From Pomphorhynchus laevis (taxonomy: Eukaryota; Acanthocephala; Palaeacanthocephala; Echinorhynchida; Pomphorhynchidae): a stretch of DNA of 64,000 bases. Below are positions 53,000-64,000 of the stretch, in pieces. The stretch is taken from NCBI GenBank assembly GCA_012934845.2, contig WNNJ02001447.1:51664-115663 (forward strand), written 5' to 3'. The notes under the pieces were generated by a model that was given only the letters and a program-made list of their open reading frames with translations, did not search any database and was not told where the DNA came from. Position 1 is the stretch's first letter; the number at the start of each line of letters is the position of its first letter. A program made the translations under genes and the position numbers.

Positions 53000-53402
53000 A
53001 GTTAGTTATGATGGATAAGCGACACGCGTATCCAAATTCGTTGTTGTATATTATATATTGTAAGTAATAATCACGAATTTTTTAAGCTGTCAATGTATTT
53101 GATCAGCGAGCGAATCGATTGTATGTTTATTAGACCGCTGGGTGGTTAGGAACGTCTCGGAGTGATACATTACACTGTTAGAGCTGATGATCGAAGTCCA
53201 GTTATTTAGCAGCAACTATGGATTATATATAATACATAGAAAGAATTGATCCACTCAATCTCGGTTTCTTATAGTCAAGCATCCGAAAGTTTGATCCTCT
53301 GGTTGTTTATGATGGTCTGCATTGCAAATTGTTGGATTTAAGAGCTAACGCCACCAACAATTTAAGCTAGATGTCGGAAATGCATTTTCACAATGTCACA
53401 AA

Positions 53403-53477
53403 GGCAGCCGAAACGGCGTGTGATAGTTAATCTTACTGACGATGGCTGCCGGCTATCACATGACCGTCTAGGAGTGA
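53403..53477 (+). ncRNA. Reversed-order hammerhead-like module, diverged copy
   Basis: GGCAGCC (53403-53409), GAAA, CGG, TGTGATAG, TCTTA (53431-53435), CTGACGA, GGCTGCC (to 53450), CTATCACA, CCG, TC (53467-53468), TAGGA. Stem II GGCAGCC/GGCTGCC, stem III CGG/CCG plus TGTGATAG/CTATCACA, stem I TAGGA/TCTTA. Compared with 54054-54145 there is at least one paired double change in each stem. Confidence 0.5.
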
Positions 53478-53525
53478 CGAGAGTTTGCAGACTGAAGAAT
53501 ATGCTCGATTCGAACACTTACTTAA

Positions 53526-53616
<91 letters not shown>
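53526..53616. repeat. (AT)n microsatellite
   Basis: About 90 bp of uninterrupted TA dinucleotides, located between a plus-oriented diverged repeat unit and a minus-oriented fragment. Confidence 0.95.
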
Positions 53617-53617
<1 letters not shown>

Positions 53618-54053
53618 TAAATGGTGTTGCTTGATAGACTGGACTTCGATTCACGACTATCAGTCACCATGTCACTTCTAGAAACGACCAGTGTGTACCT
53701 CATTCTACTGATAAGTGTTGCCGCGTACTCATCATTTCGATGCTGAAGTGGTCGTCTAGAAGTGACATCGTGACTGAAAGTCGTGAATCGAAGTCCAGTC
53801 TATCAAGCAACACCATTTAGTATAAATGCCGTATTTCGTAAGAAATCCTGGACCGTTGTTTACTCAGCACATCCGTGCACTACTATTATACCTGCCGCAT
53901 CCATTTAAGATCCAACAAGTGCAGCGACAATTCAGCAACAACCTCTGCCTAGTGTTCAAGGATGGTCCGCACAGCAATTCGATCTGGTTAAAAGTGTAAG
54001 CCTCAGACAATTAAGCAAAGTGTCGGAAACGCCTTTATTCACAATGTCACACA

Positions 54054-54145
54054 GGCAACCGAAACGACCAGTGTGTACCTCATTCTACTGATGAGTGTTG
54101 CCGCGTACTCATCATTTCGATGCTGAAGTGGTCGTCTAGAAGTGA
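54054..54145 (+). ncRNA. Reversed-order hammerhead-like module, reference copy
   Basis: Strand Y: GGCAACC, GAAA (54061-54064), CGACCA (54065-54070). Strand X: TCATTCTA (54080-54087), CTGATGA (54088-54094), then GTTGCC ending at 54102. Strand Z: TGGTCG (54129-54134), TC, TAGAA (54137-54141), G, TGA. GGCAAC/GTTGCC is stem II, CGACCA/TGGTCG stem III, TAGAAgTGA/TCATTCTA stem I. In a canonical hammerhead the cyclic order is X-Y-Z; here it is Y-X-Z. Across two tandem units a canonical order can be assembled. Confidence 0.5.
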
Positions 54146-54433
54146 CATGGTGACTGAAAGTCGTGAATCGAAGTCCAATCTATCAAGCAACACCATTTAG
54201 TATAAATGCCGTATTTCGTAAGAAATCCTGGACCGTTGTTTACTCAGCACATCCGTGCACTACTATTATACCTGCCGCATCCATTTAGGATCCAACAAGT
54301 GCAGCGACAATTCAGCAGCAACCTCTGCCTAGTGTTCAAGGATGGTCCGCACAGCAATTCGATCTGGTTAAGAGCGTAAGCCTCAGACAATTAAGCAAAG
54401 TGTCGGAAACGCCTTTATTCACAATGTCACACA

Positions 54434-54525
54434 GGCAACCGAAACGACCAGTGTGTACCTCATTCTACTGATGAGTGTTGCCGCGTACTCATCATTTCGA
54501 TGCTGAAGTGGTCATCTAGAAGTGA
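54434..54525 (+). ncRNA. Reversed-order hammerhead-like module, third unit
   Basis: Same as 54054-54145 except TGGTCA in place of TGGTCG, which removes the first stem III pair. Confidence 0.4.
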
Positions 54526-54650
54526 CATCGTGACTGAAAGTCGTGAATCGAAGTCCAGTCTATCATGCAACACCATTTGGTATAAATGCCGTATTTCGTA
54601 AGAAATCCTGGACCGTTGTTTACTCAGCACATTCATGCACTACTATTATA

Positions 54651-55029
54651 TATATGTATTTATATATATTAGATCTCAAACTTTTTTTTAAAATTGATAT
54701 AATAATATAATATATAATTTTAAATAATTATAATTTATTTTTGATATATAATATTTTATATAACAATATTACAATATAACAATTTTATTTTATATAATTT
54801 ATATCAGGTTAAATTAAAAAATTGAAATTTCAAATACAAGACAATTTTTATGAATTAACTTATAACTAACCGAATATGTTTGAAAATTGGAGGGCGTCCG
54901 AAGAAACTGGTGATATTAGGTTTCGGCCTTAATTCCTCAACTTAACATTATTGCGGAGCCAAATACATGTTTATGACGCATATAAAATTTATATTTATAT
55001 AAATTTATATTTATACAATTCTGTCAAAT
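54651..55029. other. AT-rich DNA with a minus-strand Naiad pLTR relic
   Basis: At about 54840-54990 the minus strand reads GTATTTGGCTCCGC, GTTGAGGAATTAAGGCC and GAAACCTAATATCACC, a diverged Naiad terminal repeat. The rest is low-complexity AT sequence. Confidence 0.5.
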
Positions 55030-58000
55030 TTTTCAAGTCTGGAATCAGAATTTCGTTTTGTACGACTTATCTGGCCTCTGAAATATGGTTTCTTACAAAA
55101 ATTTAAATTTCTTACAAAATATGATTCAACGAAATATAAGACTATTCAAGCCTCCCTGAAATTATCAAACTTTCGACCTTACGCAACGGATGATTATCTA
55201 AAAGATTTTAATGATACGTTCAAAGTTTACAACGTTCGACTCATTATGGGAGAGAAATAAGAGCCTCGTCCGGTGGCTTTTGGCTCTTCTACCGTTGACC
55301 TAGCACAATGCATGGCTAACAGTAAATTCAATCCGTTTCTTGAATACAATATATTATTCACAATGATTAATGCCGACGACCCTACATTTCCCCACGGCAA
55401 TGGATGTCACCATTGACAGCACTGGGCCTCCACATATTCAAGTCCCCGTACATGCATTGTGTGGCTCCCGGGACGAACATTAGGAAAAATGTAATCTTTT
55501 ACCTCAGTGTTTGAATTGCGGTAGCCCGCTCCCGGCTTGGTCATAAACATGCATTGTATTCAAGGCTTACAAACAGAGGCACATGAATGCACCGGCTCGT
55601 CCGACGAACTTTGCTGACGTCGTCATCTCTAAAGTGCCCAGAATGACAGATGGTGACATTTTGAAAATTATGGCCGCAATAATTAACAAATAATGTGGCC
55701 GCTTTGAAGACAGATTTCAATCACTCATTGTTCACCTAATACAAAAGACAGAGGAGTTCGGCTCTCCTCCGGCATTCAGTACGGTAAAGTCCAAAATAAC
55801 CCCGGCCTCCAAAAAAATACCTGTGCCGAAACAGAGTGCTTCTCTTAAACTAACAAGAAAAGATCTAACTTGCTAGGCTATTTCCTCTACTGAAAATGAT
55901 GACATTGCGGGTGGGAAAGTGTCTTCTCCTGTTGGCTCGGGGAGTGGGAAAGACAACCTTCTCTTTCCTGCCTCCTGCTAGGAGTTGGCAATCCCACCCT
56001 AGCTAACTTAACACAATGCAAAGTAAACATGAGACTTTTTCACCAAATATCCTTCAGTGGAATTCGGAAGGTGCTTCTGCCCTTAGCCTTTTATCTGGTA
56101 GAGATGCGGATGTTATTGTCCTTCAGTAGACGCGGTCTATCCGTCTGCCCAGGGCATTACTCGATTTATCCTAAGCACATATATTCCCACTATACACAGT
56201 ATATAACCCAACCTCACTGCTCTTCTTCTCAAGGACTCTTGACGTTAGTTAAGTGCTCTTTAAGTTTTTCCCTCTTGCTAAATTACTCTTGTCCAGCCCT
56301 GTCTTGTTTAGCAATATCACTTTGTAAGAACGGGTAACGTATCAGTATAGCCATTATCTATATTAGGCCAGAGGAAAAATAGAAGAATCGTGACCTCTAG
56401 AACCTATTTGGGTAATTGCTATGGCATGTTACTCGCTGACTTCAAGGACATAACTGGTCATTGGATTAATGCAGCACTCCGCAGAGCCAGTAACGACTAC
56501 CTTATTCACAAACCACCGTCCCCTACCTTTCATTGCTCGACAACTAGTTCTCTCCTCGACAGATTACTGAATCATAAGATATGGTTGTGAATAACCGTCT
56601 GTACTTAGCAGTCACGACAACAACAAACCACCTATCATGACCTAATTCGCTGGCGGATTGAGGAAGATTTGTTGCTTATAGGGAGGTTTCAGTTTGATCC
56701 CATCAGAGTGGCCTTCTTTCAGGCAGCGATACAACTCTTCCCCCGAATTGGTAATGAAAGTTTGACCGAATTTAATTCCTACCGCTCATCGCAAGCCACC
56801 GCGCGGCTTTCAAGTACCTATAAAGGTCTCATATACATTCCCACTCCAACAAAACTCAAGGTCATGGCTAAAATGCTACACTTTCCCATACTCTCTGTTT
56901 TCGCCAGACAAGCCCTCTCGAATAAATGCTGGGGCTTTAGATATAGGTTTCAGCTGAACTGGGAAAGGGCGAGCCTTGCTCACATTAACCCTTCACAGTC
57001 TTTTATTTAGAAGATATTTAAAAAAGAGAAATTTGTCTGCTGGAGGGAAAGGGCTGTGGGTTGGATTAGGTGCATTGGCATTGACAGAGTTTTGGAAGAG
57101 TCACTATCCCTACACAACTATGGAGCCACTCGATCTTAACAACCAATCCCGTCTTGGGGTGACTTCAGGAGCAGGGACTTATTTGTTACAGATATCCTTA
57201 ACTCTTGGAGTCTACTTCCGAGCACGTCAAAATCCGTGGCTCAACTATCTTCTCAGGTCTGTCAGCTTCCGTTAGCCGATCAAATAAAAGAAATTGCCGT
57301 CACAATACTTTTAGCCACACCATCCGATGTAGCCGGCATCAATATAAGTCGTAGAATTTTTTTACCCAAGCGTAATCTTGTCTCGAGTCCTAAAGACCTA
57401 CGTCCTATTTCGATTCAAAATTCCATCATCTCAATCTACGACAAAGCACTCGCGCGTAGAATCCGCGATCTTCAGATAGGCGTAATTTGATCCTAGATTG
57501 TTCATGGGTTTGTCAAAGGGCACTTGGTTCATTCAGCAATAGGTGAAGTGCATCAGTTTATTCGGGATAACAGTCATTAACTCGCTGCGGCTGTTTTCCT
57601 CGACTTTTCTGCTGCATTCGACCGCGTTTCCATTCCATTCGTTATCTCCTCTCTCAGGTCCCCTCAGGTTGCCTGCGAGAATTGTTAACAAGGTAGAGAT
57701 ATTGTTGTACACCAAGCGGTTCTTCTATGGAGACGGTCTTGATGCGCGTCAGTTCTACCCTATTATGGGTGTGCCTCAAGGATCCCCACTTTCTCCTATC
57801 TTATATCTTGCTTCCTTCATTGTACTATTCAAGAATTTTAAAAGTTATCAACATCTAGCGGTACACGAGGAGAATACCACAGCCCTTTTCTCTGGACGCA
57901 GGAGCAATGATGTAGTTTCGGGCATCAGCCGTTTCTTTTCAAGATTAAGAGACTAGCTGACCCAGCCAATCTTATTCTCAATTCGTCAAAATCGCAGGTG

Positions 58001-58590
58001 GTCGTCTTAAATGGTGCCCCTGCGACAAAGAAAAAATTAAAGAGATTAGAACTCTCAGCTCTATCTTTAATATTGACTAAACAACCACTCCCTACCTTCA
58101 CAAGTCGAGTAAAATACCTGGGGTTTACTGTTACGGTAAACTGTATGGCGAACGCTGATCTGATAAACATTAACGTATCCTGAAGAAAGCTAGGTGGGTC
58201 ATAAAACGGGCTTAGCATATGTCGTTGAGTGGGAAAATCCAAGTTTGCCTCTGGGGTATTTGGGCTATCTCGTGATTAGCCTTCTTTTCAAGAGGACGTC
58301 CACCAGAGCAAAAACTAAAGTTTATCAAGCTCCTCATCTCGCGATTACATAGAATAGTTCGCCTTGATTTGACTCTTCGGAGGGTGAAAGACACTGGGTG
58401 TTTCAGTCAAAGAGCGGCGTGTTGGATTGGCTGGAGAGCTCAGATCATACTAGACCTGAGGCCGTAACAAAACTAAAGAAGCGGACGAATTTTTAACGAC
58501 TGTCTATTTTTGATTGTTTTTTCTGCATCGTTCGTTTTGAATTATTTCTTATCAGTTGTCATTTATTAAGAAAACTTTTTATTTAATTAA
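55030..58590 (+). mobile_element. LINE-B copy 3, longest copy with ORF1 remnant, decayed
   Basis: ORF1 remnant (about 55050-55880) has a CCHC-type finger region: WAST-SSPRTCIV near 55425-55465 and the decayed CLNCGSPLPAWS-like block near 55510. The spacer resembles the leader of copy 2. ORF2 starts at about 56016; endonuclease pieces (NILQWNSGG-like, ILLADFKDITGHW near 56440) are followed by RT with RPISIQNSI, FVKGHLVHSA, FSAAFDRVS, GVPQGSPLSPILY and a lost YADD (now VHEENTTALF). The end is ARIxxNCMANADL and the Trp/Arg-rich C-terminus near 58440. It has many stops and shifts, so it is older than copy 2. Confidence 0.85.
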
Positions 58591-58889
58591 CAAAATGGAG
58601 TAAAACACATTTCTTTGTCGAATTTAACCGCAAAAATTTCTTCCAATTTCTTCTAATTTCTTCTAATTTCTTCTAATTTTTTGATCTCAAGCACGGATAG
58701 AGAACTCGTTCCTGTGCCTAAATTGGTCAACCTGGTAATAATCAGACTTCTTCAAATATTTGATCGTAATGATCTCTTAAATATATTCCTAAGGGAGTTT
58801 ACAAGCGCTTATAAGAAGATAATTCTATTCAATTCAATAAAATACTTAGACATTAAATAAAAATACATTCAATAAAATACAATTCAATA
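58591..58889. other. Spacer with ATTTCTTCTA microrepeats
   Basis: About 58630-58680 has four to five copies of AATTTCTTCT. About 58835-58895 has AATTCAATAAAATAC repeats, perhaps the 3' tail of the adjacent RTE-type LINE. Confidence 0.5.
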
Positions 58890-61640
58890 AAATACTACTC
58901 TAGACATCGCGATCCTAGCGACAGACAAGAGTTCTCTTGCAGATGGCCCAATGCGGTCTTCGGCAAGTTTCGAAAATTTGATCTCTCCACCGGTATCGAG
59001 GTAGGTCCTAAAGATCTCTTTCCAGAGAGTCCGGCCTCGAAAACCCTCCGAGGAAGTTAATCCCTATACATCCTCATAACGTTCCCTAGCCACATCAGCT
59101 GACTTTCTTCGATATGGACTCGAACTTTACTCCGAATCCATCCTGGACGATTGAATTCCTAATCTTATCTCTTTGGCTAAGACCGGCCAAACCGCGAAGG
59201 AGCCTCATTTTGATCGCCTGTATTCGAGATAGTATATTTTCGGTCATAACCCAAAGTTCAGAACCATAGGTTAAGATAGGAACGAAAATTGCGTAGTAAA
59301 CCGGAAGTATCAACAGAAGACTCATTGCTGCGTAGCTGTATAAATCCGCTTCTCAATCTTCTTTATGTTTTTGCTGTTCCTTGAGAACAATTTGTCAAGA
59401 TTATTGAAATCCTCATAATCAGGAATAACGTTTTCCCAAATCCGGATTGACATTGGCACCTGAATCTGAGACGAACACAGAGACAGTTTTGGAGGTACAA
59501 ACCAACATCCCTGCCGCTTGGCATTCCATCGTAAATCGATCTAGTAGGCAATGTAAATCCTCATGACAAGAAGCCAACAAAACAACGTCATAAGCAAAAA
59601 GAATAGATAATATCCTAATGGAACCAAACTGAAGGCCGGCATCTATCAGAGCAGCCTTCTCGAAATTTTGTGTACCTTCCACAACCTTTATAGCGAAACT
59701 CGATCGAGCGCCTTCTCCAAATCTACAAAACACATGTAGACTGGTTGACCGAACTCCCAAGACTGTTTAAGGATAGTTGAGAGCGTAAAGAGCTGATCCT
59801 TAGTTCCACAACCTGGACGAAAGCCGAATTGTTCCTCTTGCAACTGTTCCTCAACTATAGGCCGTATCATTAACTAAAGAATCCTAGCAAATAGCTTATC
59901 AGTTTGGCTAAAAAGAGTAAGTCGCGAATTTTGGAACACACTCTTCTGTCACCTTTATTATAGATCAGTACCACAACGCTAGTTCGGCACTCACTAGCAA
60001 CCTTGCCCGACTTCAATGAAACATTAAAGATACGTGCTAGCCACTTCATGCTAACAACATCGAAAGCCTACAAAGCTATAGGTCGAATCTCGTATACTCC
60101 TAAAGACTTGCCATTACGAAGTGTTTTAACAACATCAATGATTTCTTCCAAAGATATGAGCTCTTTCGTTGCTTCTAAAGGCTCTACTTTTTAAGAGAAG
60201 GCATATCCATCGGATTTAGGAGACTCCTAAAATGCTATGTTTCACCACTAATAATTTCTTCAATGTCAGTCAGCATAGAACTTCTCTTGTCATAGAAAGT
60301 TCAAGGATTTTTCTGATTTTTAGGATGAAGGTTCCCGATCGTCCTCCAGAACATCTTTGAAGCTTACCTATAATAAAGTTTTAAGTGCTCTCAAAACTTC
60401 TCCCAAGCCGCCTTCTTCGCTTTGGTAACTGCTCGAGCTAGAGCTCTCTTTGCCCTTCTGTACTTGTCTACAGCTTCCACTAATTTATTTGACAAAGTTG
60501 CCTTATAAGCCAGCTTCTTCTGTCGGACAAAATCTCTAACTGTTAATGTCTACCAAGCAGTTCGAGTATTTCCTACGGGACAAGCACCATATGGTTTCAA
60601 GTCACAACTTTTAATAGTTGATTTAGCAAGCGAGGATCTGAACATCTCTCATTTCTGATCAATGCTCTTCATCTCTTCCGGCAACCGAGAGAAGTCCTAC
60701 CAGGTGTAGCCAAAAATCATTCTTTGACAGAAACATCTGATAGACGATCCCAGCACGCCTACACACAACGTTTGTGTTTACCAGGCTTGTCTTTATACGA
60801 TCCGTCCATCAAAGTTTACTAACTACAAGATATTGATAGGTTGACAGCTCAGCCACTCTCTTCACATGAGTGCCAATAACATAACGTCGCAGATCAGATG
60901 AAGCGTATTCAAAATCGTCATTGATCATTGAATGAGAGAATCCTAATGCCTCTTTGGATCTCCTTATGTTCAAACATTGTGTAGGTTATCACAAATTGTT
61001 ACGATAACAAAGGTGCAATAATTCAACACCACTCGCATTCAGATCAGAGAGTTTGTTCCTTCCCAATACTTCCATCCAAGTGCTTATGTCGCTACCAACA
61101 TGAGCATTTAAGTCACTCAATAGAACGAGGGAATCACCAATTGGAGTACTATCAAGCAGAGCCTGTAGATCTTCCACGAATGCTGCATATTCCGAGATAA
61201 TGTCGGGAGCATACACACAACAGTCATCCTCTTTCCCTCTTTGACTAAAAATCTCAGAGACGCTAACCTTTCATTCACTGGATTAAACCTCTCTACCACG
61301 AACGACAACTGGGGACTTGTAAGTATCCCTACACCCGCCTTCGTCAATTTTTGTTAGTAACTTCCGAATATCTCAAGGTTTAACCTTGATCCAAAAGTTT
61401 AGAATCAGTTCTAGAATAGTGAAGAGATGTTACTTTGACTATTTCAAGACCGAAGCGAACCATCTCTTCAACTAATTATAATTCCTTCCTCTCCATCGAG
61501 ATCTTATATCACGTTCTCACATGAAGGCTAGTCCCCTACGGATGTTGATGCCTCTTTCGCTGTCTCCGTACAACTGCCTGGTTACAGACACCCGACAATG
61601 AAAACTCCTTCGGTCATTGGTGAGCTTACCATTGTTCTTC
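58890..61640 (-). mobile_element. RTE-type (Rex3-like) LINE, decayed, near full coding length
   Basis: Minus strand: AP-like endonuclease from about 61600 (TKAGVGILTSPQL, NERLASLRFLVKEGKRMTVV, SLVLLSDLNAHVGSD near 61100). RT follows with EEQLQEEQFGFRPGCGTKD (59780-59870), YMCFVDLEKALDRV, an altered catalytic block FAYDVVLLASC (about 59590; normally FADDVVLLAS) and AAGMLVCTSKTVSV. The C-terminal region has LTYGSELWVMTE, LRGLAGLSQRDKIRNS (59095-59325), then a short 3' region. The ELWVMTE and AGLSxRDxxR blocks are characteristic of this RTE group. Stops are common. Confidence 0.82.
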
Positions 61641-62985
61641 GCATTTGATTTATATTTTGTAAATTTGTTGTTTATCATTTTCATTATTTTGATTTGTTTG
61701 TTCGGCTATTTCCCGTTCCATGTAAAAATGGGAAATAAAATTTAAATGTTGATCGTATTCTATATAAATATCATATTTGCTCGTCTTTTATAATTTTTAA
61801 TCTTAAATGATTTATCTAAATTTAGCATGAGATCAAATAAGACTATAATTTTGTGCCCCTTCCAAAGTACTAAAAATTAGAGAGATAGATATCATAATTA
61901 AGCAAGAAGTAGTTCACATACATGCTGATCACCTCCATGAATTAAGAAATTGACAAAGGCTAATATAACTAAAATGAGCAGAAATATTGAAAACTTTTGA
62001 CAATAACATTAATAACGCATCATCGTTGATTTCTTTCGTGTTCTTCTTAGAGCGCTAAATCAAATGATAACATCTTAAAAATATTCTTTGCTTAATGCAA
62101 TTATTTAAAACATTAAAAAATTAGTAGTAAAAATAAAATAGTATTTGAAATTTTATTCAAATTATATTTATATTAGTGAAGTCAAATAGTAATCAAAAAA
62201 TTCATTGCTGGAAAATGTTTAAGGATAAAAAATATATTTTTTATTATAATGAGATACACTAGATAATCGAATTCCATCATAGGAAATATTTATAAAATAT
62301 TAATTTCGCAATAAATTATTTTCAATATTAATAGGAAACTGATAGTTAGCTAATCAAATAATTTACAGCAATATTTTTGTTATACAGCAGTTTCCTAAAA
62401 TAATGCATTAATGCTTGTAAGCAGGTTTTGTGTTATTCCCCAATTAGCATGATCAATAAAACTGTGGATCATACAAACCTTGAAATTTCAATTATTTTAA
62501 ACAAATTTGTGAATTTCATTTGCATTTTTATCAGAAAAATCGATGATTGAATTATTTTTCAAATTAAAAGAAAGATTTTATTAACTATATACTGTCTTAC
62601 GTAAATGGGGCAAAATAAAAAAAATGTGCGCATATACCGGTTTTTTATAATCAAAATAAACAAATTGTCATAGGTTATTTGTAAACATTAAAATTATTAA
62701 ACGAAAGCGTAAGAGAAAAATTAGGTAATAAATTGAAAATTGAAATACAAATATATAATAAATATAAAATTGAAATGGATGTTATATAATTGAAATATAA
62801 TTAAAAATTTCCATGTCATTTTATAAAATATAAAGTTGAAAGGTAAGAAACAGTAAAATTAAAATATAAATTAAAAATTGAAATAGCATTTTATAAATAA
62901 CATAATTTAAATACTGAACTGAGACAGTGAAATTTTATTATAAATTTTAAATGCTATGCCATTTTATATAAATAAAGTTAAAATA
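61641..62985. other. AT-rich DNA without recognised genes
   Basis: No motif, repeat family or plausible exon was seen. The strong AT bias with short AAATTGAAAT-like repetition (about 62750-62960) leads into the last Naiad fragment. Confidence 0.4.
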
Positions 62986-63925
62986 AAGAGAAGGTGTATA
63001 TCTAGATATGAACATTAAATTAACATTAGCCAAAACTACTATTAATTTATATCGTAAAGATGACATATTTTAATTTACCAGAAACATATTTTTGCATGAG
63101 CATTCATGCATACCATTTTATATAATGTATAATACATTAACATTGAAACGGAAGGTGCTCGGGGTCAATGATAAATTATCAAAATTGAAAAAACAAGACG
63201 CCCGCATGAGGAAGAAAATTTTTTGAATTTTCGATTCCAGTTTGAAATCATCATCAGAAATTGTAAGAATTTATAATAACTAAGACGTTTTAACTGTTAA
63301 AAAGTATTGTATATTATAAATTCTTACAATTTCTAATGATGATTCCAAACTAGAATCGGAAATTCAATAAATTTTCTTCCTCATGCGGGGCGTCTTGATA
63401 TTGGCTTTCTTCAAAATCAGTTAAATAATTTAGTAGATGCATATTTTAAACTAGGTTACTATAAAAATAACATCAAGCAGAAAATAGTAAAATATATAAA
63501 TCAACACAATAATATAAAGAATAAATTTAAACTCTTAAGTGGCAAATTTTTATGGATGGATAATAAATAATATACTTTGTATTAGAATAAGATACTAGAT
63601 AGTTTTATCAGAGGAAATACATCATTAGCATGTATTTGGCACCGCTGCTATGTTGGGTAGAGGAATTAGGGGCCAAAACCTGATAGCATAGCAGTTCCTC
63701 CTGATGACCTCTAATTCTTATTCTGATACAACGTCTGTTATTTATTAGTCAATTCAAAAAAAATGACGTTTTAAATTTCAATTTTTTATTTTAACTTGAT
63801 TTAAATTATAAAAAATCTAAAAACAATTATTAATTTTATTATTTCATTATTAAATTTTGATTAAGCATCAATATGTTTTGTTTATTTTATAATAATATTA
63901 AATACGTAGACTCAGTTAGCTGATT
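62986..63925 (+). mobile_element. Naiad-type element copy H, 3' part with nested foldback element
   Basis: Begins at GAAGGTGTATATCTAGATATG (RT block 6 region, compare 16548) and contains the thumb region split by a foreign insertion at about 63140-63397. It resumes at GATATTGGCTTTCTTC and ends with a complete 3' pLTR (63597-63925). In this pLTR the GAAA word is changed to AAAA. Confidence 0.85.
63194..63397. mobile_element. Foldback/MITE-like element with about 80-bp terminal inverted repeats
   Basis: CAAGACGCCCGCATGAGG at the left end is mirrored by CCTCATGCGGGGCGTCTTG at the right end. The inverted arms continue for about 80 bp each (GATTCCAGTTT, TCATCATYAGAAATTGTAAG and so on) around a loop of about 40 bp. 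About 50 bp of non-Naiad sequence (63143-63193) lies to its left. No clear target duplication was found, so the family is unassigned. Confidence 0.7.
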
Positions 63926-64000
63926 TGATATAAATAAAACATAAAATTCGAATGATGAAATGAGATAGTAATTATTCAACATAATGTAGACTTACTAACT

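Larger units (their letters stand above)
53120..54650 (+). repeat. 380-bp tandem repeat family, array 2
   Basis: The word GACCAGTGTG recurs at 53686, 54066 and 54446, a period of exactly 380 bp with only a few differences. A diverged unit precedes at about 53140-53500. Between about 53617 and 53682 a piece runs in reverse orientation, so orientation flips at 53683. Each unit contains a hammerhead-like module plus TATAAATGCC and GTGTCGGAAACGCC blocks, and no ORF. The last unit is cut at about 54650 by a TA-rich tract. Confidence 0.9.

Noticed and set aside
53433-53654. Long frames encoding alternating Ile-Tyr on both strands
   Set aside because: Artefact of the (AT)n microsatellite.

Overview
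The window is AT-rich eukaryotic DNA with no operons. It has spliced exons with GT-AG borders, and most of it is retrotransposon debris. Element types and composition suggest an invertebrate, most likely an arthropod; the species cannot be named from the sequence.

Host genes. (1) A fukutin (FKTN) orthologue lies on the minus strand. Six coding exons were recovered: 47755-47956, 47497-47699, 39521-39783, 33236-33372, 25351-25475 and 25021-25303. All splice phases agree and the last exon carries the stop. The N-terminal membrane-anchor exon was not found. Introns of about 6 to 8 kb are packed with transposons. (2) Two plus-strand exons (11555-11662 and 11706-11800), split by a 43-bp intron, encode part of a ZGPAT-like CCCH zinc-finger protein. 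Its other exons were not found.

Mobile elements. (a) Penelope-like elements with an N-terminal GIY-YIG nuclease (Naiad-type) occur in about eight copies. The best is 13427-17272, with direct terminal repeats (pLTRs); the pair at 21086-23322 is head to tail and shares one pLTR. (b) A second Penelope-like family has a canonical C-terminal GIY-YIG (26400-29433, 32306-33170). (c) LINEs comprise: an element with a YLDDG reverse transcriptase and restriction-like endonuclease (1896-4665); a second restriction-like-endonuclease family (5931-9180 interrupted, and 49986-52999 near full length); an AP-endonuclease Jockey/I-like family, here LINE-B (7129-8370; 41591-44303 with an 11-bp target duplication; 55030-58590); L2/CR1-like copies (9300-10545, 35263-37270, a relic at 48480-49640 and a tail at 1-59); and two RTE-type LINEs (17931-20890, 58890-61640). 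A foldback element sits in the last Naiad copy. No LTR retrovirus-like element or Polinton was recognised.

Small-ribozyme-like repeats are the most unusual content. A 464-bp tandem repeat (30976-32305) carries a textbook type I hammerhead with a palindromic stem III, which resembles animal retrozymes. A 380-bp tandem repeat (30272-30975, 53120-54650) holds all three hammerhead core strands and all three stems, but in the opposite cyclic order. Compensatory changes are visible in every stem between two diverged copies. The Naiad terminal repeat shows a weaker version of the same reversed order. The rest is AT-rich intronic or intergenic sequence with simple or low-copy repeats.
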